A DNA stretch of 64,000 bases, taken from positions 4,240,463-4,304,462 of the forward strand of contig LR990051.1 of NCBI GenBank assembly GCA_905147135.1, read 5' to 3'. The notes under the pieces are model-generated. The model saw only the letters and a list, made by a program, of their open reading frames with translations, had not been told where the DNA came from and made no database searches. The DNA comes from Blastobasis lacticolella. Its lineage: Eukaryota; Arthropoda; Insecta; Lepidoptera; Blastobasidae. Shown here piece by piece: positions 56,976-64,000 of this stretch; within the stretch, counting starts at the first letter, position 1, and each line of letters starts with the position of its first letter. A program made the translations under genes and the position numbers.

Positions 56976-58477
56976 GAAATGACTTAACGCAAAAAATTGC
57001 TACCTATATCATGGTCATAAAATAATTATGATAGTAGTGACAAATCCGATATATGTGATGATTTATGTGTATGTAAGGTAACTTCAAATCCATGATACCA
57101 AGGGGCATGCTATCAAAAGATCAGCTGTTTCATAAAATTTGGCACTAAAATATTGCTGTCAATTTCCTGGTTCACACGGAGGTAGCTGATCTGACTCTAT
57201 TATATTAGTCAGAATGAATTTGGTGCTATATTAAACTTAGCTAGACACCACATCCTACATACAAATCTTATTTAATACTTCTAACTTTAACTCATCATTA
57301 AAAAGGCGGCGTAATTTATAATTCTTTGAGGGAAATGAATTGCAACTAAGATAGGATTGTGTAATTACTTAATTACTTAAGACCGTTATATCATAATTAA
57401 ATAGTAATTATTATAGCGCAGGATAATTATATAAATCAACAGAGTTTTTACAACCAGTAATTATCAGTTAAGTATCTTTAGTTGTTTATAATCCAATACC
57501 TACATTATACCGGTTGTTGCTTCTAAAAACCTACCTACAATGACAGAGGAGGCCAATAAGATCTTTCGGAAGGCTAAGAAATAAGTTGGCCTGTTGTGTC
57601 TTATATATTCTGTCATATAATCTTGTATACAATAAATGGTTAAAGAAGTAAAAACTCTTCCTGTGCCTTTTTTAGCTGCGGATTTTCAAAGTTGAACAGA
57701 TATTGTCAGATAATTTAATTTGAACCTCACCTCATCTCGAAGGCAGCACTTTAGTGGTCACAATATTGAATTATATTGTACCAGCATGAGGAAAAAATTA
57801 AATAATATACGTAACTGAACCTCTTCCTTTTTTGATGACGGTTAGAGAATAAATCTATTTAACGCCAGTTGAAACGAAAGCCCCATTAAAATCGTTATCT
57901 AACGCATAACGTTATTTATAGCTAAAGAAATAGGTAGCAATTTCAAAATTCAATCCAACACATAAATATTCTATTTGAGCCCGCCAACCCTGCAAGCGTC
58001 GGTAGGGGCATTAATACAACTTGAAATATGGCCCACTAAATACTGTATAACGTTGAATTTACAATTCATAAAACCGAATGATATACGCGGTGGTAGATTG
58101 CCACGGCGCGACTTTTAATGCCGACGTTTTTAGCGTAAAACTTTTATATCGACAGCTTAGATAAGGTTTCATTGGACGTGGGGTTAACAAATTGACTGCC
58201 CATTGCGTTTATCTTGTCATATCGTGAGTATGGGCTCGTTTGTTATCAGCTGTACGGTACGCTCCATTGTTTTCGGCTTCGACTCCGAGATAGTGGGATG
58301 GTGAGAGGTGCTGTGCACTGTATTTGGTTCCCATGGAAAATGCTGGCTGGGTCGTATCGTAACTCTGAATAAACATGCTACGGGGTTTGGGAAGGAGTAA
58401 TTGTTTAGCTGTACTTTACATAGAATGAGTTTTGTTAAATATATTTACGCCTTCATTAAAATACCTATGTTCCTACC
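56976..58477. other. No gene seen
   Basis: AT-rich. At 57541-57660 a short block ACAGAGGAGGCCAATAAGAT...GCTAAGAAATAA is followed 60 bp later by CAATAAATGG. It resembles a gene or retroposon 3' end, but I cannot assign it. Confidence 0.5.
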
Positions 58478-58596
58478 TAATAATCATCTTGGCGTACATA
58501 TCCCAGTTATGTTATCATGCATAAAGGGTCTAGGTTCCGCCTTGACCATGATCCTGGATGTAGCAGATCAGGTAATTACAGTAGAACGATTGTAGG
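58478..58596 (-). mobile_element. tRNA-derived SINE 3' fragment, antisense
   Basis: AATAATCATCTTGGCGTACA, then after ~40 diverged bases GGTCTAGGTTCCGCCTTGAC, CATGATCCTGGATGTAGCAG and ATCAGGTAATTACAGTAGAA. Complement of the SINE 3' body, more diverged than 53956. Confidence 0.75.
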
Positions 58597-59039
58597 TAAA
58601 ACTTACCGAAAGTGGTCCGTTTACGACGCAGACAAGCCAGAGGTGTTCGTTGTGCAGTTTTGTTACATGTGATGTGACGAACACATTATTAATCACAGGT
58701 AGCGACTCGACACCTTACCCTAATGAGAGCAGGTGCAGTAGAAACAAGTAAGATTCTCGACAGATGACGCCTGTGTCCCTTGTGTCTACCGAGGCGCTGG
58801 AAAGTTACAGTCAGCAAGTAAAAGGTAAAACATACAAAATTTCAATTCTTCATTCATTCCAGTATTTTTTTTATTGTTTAATTTACTAAATATTTTTACA
58901 TTGTATTTCTGTACCTTTTTTAATAGCTGTTTTTAATTCACCACGACATTTCCTAGTACCCCTGATTAAGGTACGTGCTCAATACCAGGATCAACTACTG
59001 GGATGGCTATTCAGAAATTAGAAAAATAAATTTGATCCG
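58597..59039. other. No gene seen
   Basis: Nothing supported. Confidence 0.6.
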
Positions 59040-59305
59040 TCTGGTGTCCAGGAGCCTTGTGATACAGAGTATAGCATACTGCCCTTTACTTTCAACAAGG
59101 ATATCATAATAGGCGACTAATGTCTTAGACGCAAACCAGCTAATACCTCCGTAGACCACAGAATTGGCATAAGCATTTTCTTGTATATTTTACACACTGC
59201 GATCCCCAACCCGCCTGCCAGACGTGGAGAATTTGGAAAACATCCCGACTGATATGGAAACGGCTTAAGCCTAGTAGTTTACTGTTATGGGCTATTGTTG
59301 ACTAA
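59040..59305 (+). mobile_element. Family A-related retroposon, diverged subfamily
   Basis: Keeps the whole order: TGGTGTCCAGGAGCC, AGGCGACTAATGTCTTAGAC, GCAAACCAGCTAATACCTCC, GTAGACCACAGAATTGGCA, ACACTGCGATCCCCAACCCG, CCTGCCAGACGTGGAGAA and TTACTGTTATGGGCTATTG. Probably an older subfamily sharing the family A skeleton. Confidence 0.7.
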
Positions 59306-59377
59306 CTGAAAAAAAAAATAAGCATAGGTCATTATCATAGATAATATACGGTAATATAATAGTATTTAAGAGTAGAA

Positions 59378-59475
59378 GACGCTGTCCTAATTGGCAACTT
59401 TCGGAAGACCATGGTCGCACGATAGGAGACCTCAAAACCGCCCGTCGCACAGCCTTTGTGAAATAGGACTGCGCC
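59378..59475. mobile_element. Short foldback MITE, copy 2
   Basis: Begins GACGCTGTCCTAATTGGCAA and ends AAATAGGACTGCGCC, with GACCATGGTCGCACGA inside. Matches 9361-9475 with a short internal deletion. The palindrome has decayed more than in copy 1. Confidence 0.72.
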
Positions 59476-59630
59476 TAACTTTTACCGGTGAAGCAATTGC
59501 CACTAGAAAAGAAGTACTAGGTACAACTACCATAGTCTTGCCGTCTGTCCGTACTGCGCGTCGGAAGTAATAAATCAAGTAGCAGCGATGCGGCGCACCA
59601 TCACTCATGGGCCGACAGCGCATCCGCAGT

Positions 59631-59693
59631 GTACACGGTGTGTACGGCGTGCGCGGTGCACGCGGTGTGAGCGGTGTACCCGGTGTTACTGCT
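59631..59693. repeat. 9-bp minisatellite, about seven units
   Basis: Consecutive units GTACACGGT, GTGTACGGC, GTGCGCGGT, GCACGCGGT, GTGAGCGGT, GTACCCGGT, GTTACTGCT. The minus strand of this array reads as a Thr-Pro-rich repeat inside a 119-codon frame (59432-59791), a by-product of the 9-bp period. Confidence 0.85.
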
Positions 59694-59965
59694 GAAAGAT
59701 GGAAAGGTAACGTTTCAGTAGGAAAAAAAATGAATAAAGGAAATGAATGCATATAATAATGCATGCATGCATATCGGATCTCTGTAAACAATCAACTTTC
59801 CCGCGGAAACCTACTATTTTCTCGGGATAAAATGTAGTAACTTTTCACACCCTTCTTGAATATATCCATCTTGGGAATACCTCAGCATGGTTTTCAGGGC
59901 TCATTCTCTAACCGAAGAGTGCGTTTGTACTACTCCGAAAACACAAACAGACGATCGTTGAACGA

Positions 59966-60108
59966 ACATCATCATATCATCCGAAAGACGCCCACTGCTG
60001 AGCATAGGCCTCTCCCAGAGATCTCCACAAAGGCCGGTCATGTGCCTTCCGCACTCACCCAGCTGGTAGCTGCGCTCTATACCAGGTCGTCGGTCTAGTC
60101 GGAGGCCT
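59966..60108 (-). mobile_element. RTE-like 3' end, antisense
   Basis: The plus strand reads AACATCATCATATCATCCGA, AAGACGCCCACTGCTGAGCA, TAGGCCTCTCCCAGAGATCT, CCACAAAGGCCGGTC, CCCAGCTGGTAGC and CCAGGTCGTCGGTCTAGTCG, the complement of the tail and of the WTDDLV...DRPLWRSLGEAYxQQW coding end. Confidence 0.82.
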
Positions 60109-60559
60109 TTAAACATACAAATAAATCATTTAGAATTAGATTCCTGTTGTCATAAGCACGCGCTGACCGCAATTTAGAGTGAAATCGTATCCATTTGGAA
60201 CCAACCTTGGTCACTTACACTTTCAGAAGGCTTCGCAAATAACCCAAATGGTCACTTAATTATCTTTTATGGCCCACCTGTCCTTTGTAATTCACACGGC
60301 ACTCGTTTATGTATGTAAATTAGAGACAGAAGTGCCACGTAAATTATTGGTGTCGCCGAATACATGCTAATTTGAACCATATGTCCACGTATTAAGGGCG
60401 GTAGGATTAGGTGTGTCAAGTTTATTGTTAAATATGTGGCGGTCGGTTTGGTGGTTTGTTTATCAGCTTTTAACAGTATTTATGTGCTGTCTGGATGTGA
60501 GTGGGTGCTGGAACAGTTTGATTTTATGTGTGCTATTACAAAATACTAAAACATATAAA
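60109..60559. other. No gene seen
   Basis: Nothing supported. Confidence 0.6.
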
Positions 60560-60665
60560 TAATGGCATCAACGGCCCATAACAGTCCGCTGCTGGACGTG
60601 TGTCTCCTTCACAGCAGTGGAGGGCTTTTCCATAATCTCGGTGCTTGGGCGTTTGACAGATTATT
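60560..60665 (-). mobile_element. Family A-related 3' fragment, antisense
   Basis: The plus strand has GGCCCATAACAGTCCGCTGC, TGGACGTGTGTCTCCTTC and TTTCCATAATCTCGGTGCTT GGG. Complement of the CAGTGGACTGTTATGGGC and GATTATGG blocks. Confidence 0.5.
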
Positions 60666-60861
60666 TGTATTAGGATGCGGTAATCGAAAGCTCAGCTAGT
60701 TGGCTCACGAGGCTCAGGGGTCCGGAAATATTCTCAAACTGTTATCTTCTTATACTTACCTAACTTGACTTACATACACACAACGCTGTATTTTTTATAA
60801 ATGAGTAATTTTAATTGAATCGAATAGTTAATAGTTTGTATAGTGCATTCTTGATTAGTCC

Positions 60862-60955
60862 TTGTCTGATGATTAATTCGAAACCGGTTGCAATAAATTA
60901 AAATATTTTAATTAATAAATTTAATGGAACTTGTGTTAAAAAGTGTATTCATTAT
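60862..60955 (+). mobile_element. Hammerhead-like element, GAAACCGG type, copy 2
   Basis: TTGT (60862-60865), then a canonical CTGATGA box (60866-60872), TTAATTC, GAAA (60880-60883), ACCGGT, T and GCAA (60890-60893). TTGT can pair with GCAA including one G-U, keeping helix I of the 13308 element. The 3' flank (ATTAATAAATTTAATGGAAC, TTGTGTTAAAAAGTG) parallels that element's right arm. No inverted left arm remains. Confidence 0.55.
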
Positions 60956-60974
60956 ATTTATGAATCTAATAGAT

Positions 60975-61240
60975 CTGTCACCGTCAAAACCTAACCGATG
61001 TAAAAACGTGGGATAACCCTCGACCAAGTTCATAAATATTTCCTAAACTACAGAACCGACTTAAAAATAAAACAAAGCCAAGAACTTTCGATAAAACTGG
61101 CTTTCAAATATATAAAACCAAATCGAAATCGATCCATCCGTTCGCTACGGAGCTACGATGCCACAGACAGATACACACCTCCACAGATACACATCAAACT
61201 TCACCCCCCTCTTTTCTCGTCCCACACCACGAAGCCACAT
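60975..61240 (+). repeat. Dispersed repeat family D, copy 3
   Basis: GGGATAACCCTCGACCAAGT, CTAAACTACAGAACCGAC, ATAAAACAAAGCCAAGAAC, ACTGGCTTTCAAATATA, AATCGAAATCGATCCATCCG, GGAGCTACGATGCCACAGAC and CCCCCCTCTTTTCTCGTCCC. The most complete copy here; aligns to 37425 and 2940. Confidence 0.72.
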
Positions 61241-62797
61241 CCAGCATTCCTTAATACTAGGTATCTACTCGTAACTCGCTCGCAGCCAGTGGGCCGCAAT
61301 TAACCAACCTCATTTGCACGAGCAAGTGAATAATTGACGCCCCGGCTCGCGGGTCACGTGACACGCGCCGTCGCGCCGCGTCACGCGGGGTGTCACCGCC
61401 GTGTCTTGTCGTGACGCTGTGACGCAGTGACACACTGACAGGCCGCTGGGAGCGAAACGCGTACTCGTGTGAGCGGATTAGCTTTTTGAATTTTTTTTTG
61501 TGCCGTATTTTTTGTTCTGTTTTGTTTTGTTAATCTACTTTTTGCTGCATTCCGGCTGACATGCTTTTTGCCGGCTATATGTTTTTTTTGTGCGCTTAAT
61601 TGATATTTATTTAATTTATCTTTTGCTTCGCAACTTTAAAGGCTTTTCTTAGCTCAAATATCCCCACAAATGAGAGTATTTCCTACGTCCAAAAACTTTT
61701 CGATTTTTTAACACTTGTAACAAAGACAAAAATCTATGTCTACATGTCTCCCTAACTTACAAAAATTACTGGTACCTACCTATATGATTTTTTATATTAG
61801 GATTAATGAATAAAGTTATTCTTTAACGTAAAGAAATTGTCTTATCACTCTATCTGTCGTATGTCTCTTTACTGGTACTTACGAAAACACCCCTCCCCAT
61901 CTAATAAGCCCATCAAAGCACTCATTCATTATAATATATGTATGGTCTCCAATCCAGTGCCCTAATAAGTGTGTATTAACTGTGCACCATGATGTTCTGA
62001 TACCGGGCCTCTGCTCACAAATTAATCCATCAGGCGTATGATCGCGCCGGCGGCGGACCGGCCTGTCCGCTTGTCAGGTTACCTGTCAAAATTATGACGC
62101 ATGACTGCGCCCACCGCGGCGGCGACGGCGGCAAACAGGACATGGGGACGGATTTAGGCAAAGTTGATGTCTGCCTTTTTCTGCAGGGTCGCTTCAATGG
62201 AAGAATTTTAGATTGCTGCTTAAAAAAAGTAGTTTAGAAAACCACATATAGATGTCAGAAAATTCCTCATTGAGGAGAGATGTTTTGATGTTGGTCTTTT
62301 TACCTGGATATCACGTAATTTAATTAGATAAGAGGGAGACTAATTATTCCGTGCGGCAGAAGTTAAGATGACGTCAGAACCAACGTCTTATTTTGTATGT
62401 GGGCGACTTAAAAAACTATTTTCGGCTTCTAATAAAATATTTCGTCTTCTTTGGAACTCTAAGAAACATCTAAAACAACATAAGAACCGATTATCATAAA
62501 TTGGTATTTTTAAAGTATAGTTAACTCGGCGAAGTTTCGACTGGCTCGATAATTAATACAAGTTTACCCTACTGGGTATTGTGTACCCAATCATAAAAAA
62601 ATTTCACAAGCTCAGTATAGTCCAAAGATACATTAAGCACAAGCACAGAATATTCATTTGCACATTTTAACACAACGATAGACAAAAAAACAACCAACCT
62701 TTATTAAACAAACTTTGATGAAATTTGGCAGTAACCTAGTTTATAGCCCAGAATAGCATATTATTGGATGATGATATACTCCATCTCGACATTCAAT
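61241..62797. other. No gene seen; CpG-rich patches
   Basis: CpG-rich DNA at 61335-61470 contains GGTCACGTGACACGCG and many GTGACGC/GTCACG motifs. A second patch at 62040-62140 is CGG/GCG rich. Between them the sequence is AT-rich. No frame. Confidence 0.5.
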
Positions 62798-63227
62798 TTA
62801 GTTTCCGTGGGGACGGGTCCGGAACGTAAAAACCGAATTTTGTGCGGAAGAACTCGCCAGTAAAAGCCAGTGATTATTTATTATGGTGGTCCCATCTTCA
62901 AGTACCATAAAACTCGTAATATGCATCGATTCCTTATAGCTTTGTCCGCCTAAAATACTATTAACAGACAAGAAAAGAAACACTTTCAATTTTATCCAGT
63001 CCCTGGCACCGGCCCCGGGTGTCATCCCTTTTTTTGAACGACAGCGTAATCCTTGAAACTGGAAACTCGCCGTAGATTATTATCACCAGTTTTTAGAATA
63101 CGCTTTTTGTGCGCCACGACCTTTTCTGTCAACGTATTGTTCTCAGTGTTTTGTTAAAAAGTTGAATTGCGTTTTAACGCCTTTCTTTTGACAGCGAGTT
63201 GCGGGACTTGACTGTTTTTTTAATTTG

Positions 63228-63255
63228 TTTCTTTTTCCAGCTGTAAAGGTGAGTA
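63228..63255 (+). other. Possible 8-nt microexon
   Basis: A long pyrimidine tract ends TTTCTTTTTCCAG, followed by eight bases CTGTAAAG and then GTGAGTAAC, a good donor. The tract, acceptor and donor are all near consensus. Could be a microexon of a gene extending beyond the window, or chance. Confidence 0.25.
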
Positions 63256-64000
63256 ACTAATAGGGTGTGCTGTTGATATTGTTAGCTATTGTGTGATTCT
63301 ACTCTATGCTAGAGACATTCTTAGGCTACTGAACATACATCAATTTGTTGTTAAATTTCTGATATTGTTTCCCGCGACTTTTTTTAATTGAGCCGGTTAT
63401 TGGGGTATACTTCCTTTTATATATTACAGCAGTCCATAGTAGTTCTAGTTATCGCTAGATAAAAAAGTGTTTAGGCTCATGGTAACAGATGCTGGAATTC
63501 TGGAATATTGTGGAACAATGCTTCCGTCCCTTACATAAATTCATGTAATTATAATAAACGCTTTATTATTATGTTTATATCAAGTTGTATGAAAATTATC
63601 TTCCGGTAAATATTCGGTACGGTAGGGGAGACAGGGGCATGTACTAACAGATTTTACTATTTTATCAATTGAACGGAATTTATACTAGCTAGGGATATAA
63701 TTTTTAAACCCTTTGAAGCGTCAACTACCTCTCTATGATTTTTAATTAAAAACCCCAACTAATGCCTTGTATTTTAGCCGCAAACATACGTTTTATAAAA
63801 AAAGATACTTGTTAATATTTGCCCCAGTTTGGGGGTAAATTTTAACTACCTTGGGGTAAGTATTAACAATAGTACCTTGATATGATTATGATAATATTTC
63901 ATAAATATGAGTAGAAAATAAAAGAGAGTATATCATATTTAACGTTTATACTATCAGAAAGTTATCAACTTGTAATATTAAATTCATTTTTTGTACTATT
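63256..64000. other. No gene seen; GGGGTAA direct repeat
   Basis: At 63815-63870 two related blocks, TTTGGGGGTAAATTTTAAC and CTTGGGGTAAGTATTAAC, follow one another, and GTTAATATTTGCCCC just before can pair with the first. Possible end of a small repeat. A related GGGGAGACAGGGGCATG block is at 63626. Confidence 0.4.

Noticed and set aside
59432..59791. 119-codon minus-strand frame with Thr-Pro repeats
   Set aside because: The repeat comes from a 9-bp minisatellite and the frame extends into a MITE. No independent coding evidence.

Overview
This window looks like nuclear DNA of a moth or butterfly (Lepidoptera). It is AT-rich and packed with short, decayed insertions of kinds I recognise from lepidopteran genomes: 3' ends of RTE-like non-LTR retrotransposons with GATGAT tails, CR1-like 3' ends, a tRNA-derived SINE with A and B boxes, small foldback (MITE-like) elements, and AATAAAGAG-type LINE tails. 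The assignment rests on sequence recognition alone; I cannot name the species.

I found no host protein-coding gene that I can support. Nearly all open frames are short, lack recognisable domains and behave like chance frames. The only convincing protein similarity is to C-terminal ends of retrotransposon reverse-transcriptase polyproteins: 21235-21639, 22495-22671, 41687-41869 and several shorter frames. The window is therefore either intergenic or inside a very large intron. No tRNA gene, rRNA or CRISPR array was seen.

Layout. 1-156: two units of a 78-bp tandem repeat cut by the window edge. 1.4-12.3 kb: RTE-like tails, a recurrent ~260-bp retroposon here called family A, a foldback MITE (9361-9475) and a CR1-like tail. 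12.5-13.6 kb: a diverged duplicate of a segment at 11.0 kb, then two foldback insertions with short flanking direct repeats and hammerhead-like sequence. 14-23.8 kb: MITE, two sense SINEs (one with a perfect 16-bp target duplication) and two LINE 3' ends. 24-29.4 kb: an E-box cluster, an antisense SINE, two family A copies with exact target duplications and another hammerhead-like foldback. 30-42 kb: LINE tails, a 231-bp palindromic MITE and hairpins. 43.9-52.6 kb: repeat-poor and CpG-richer, the best candidate for conserved regulatory DNA. 52.6-53.4 kb: a large imperfect foldback of about 800 bp. 54-61 kb: SINE fragments, hairpins, diverged family A, a second copy of the 9.4-kb MITE and another hammerhead-like element. 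61-64 kb: CpG-rich DNA, a possible 8-nt microexon and unannotated sequence.

The most interesting signal is a set of short foldback elements (12901-13057, 13308-13616, 27843-28053, and a relative at 60862-60955). They carry GAAA-type cores flanked by sequences that can pair as helix I of a hammerhead ribozyme. One subfamily has an apparent swap of the C3-G8 core pair. Self-cleavage is not shown and helix II is weak or missing in several copies.
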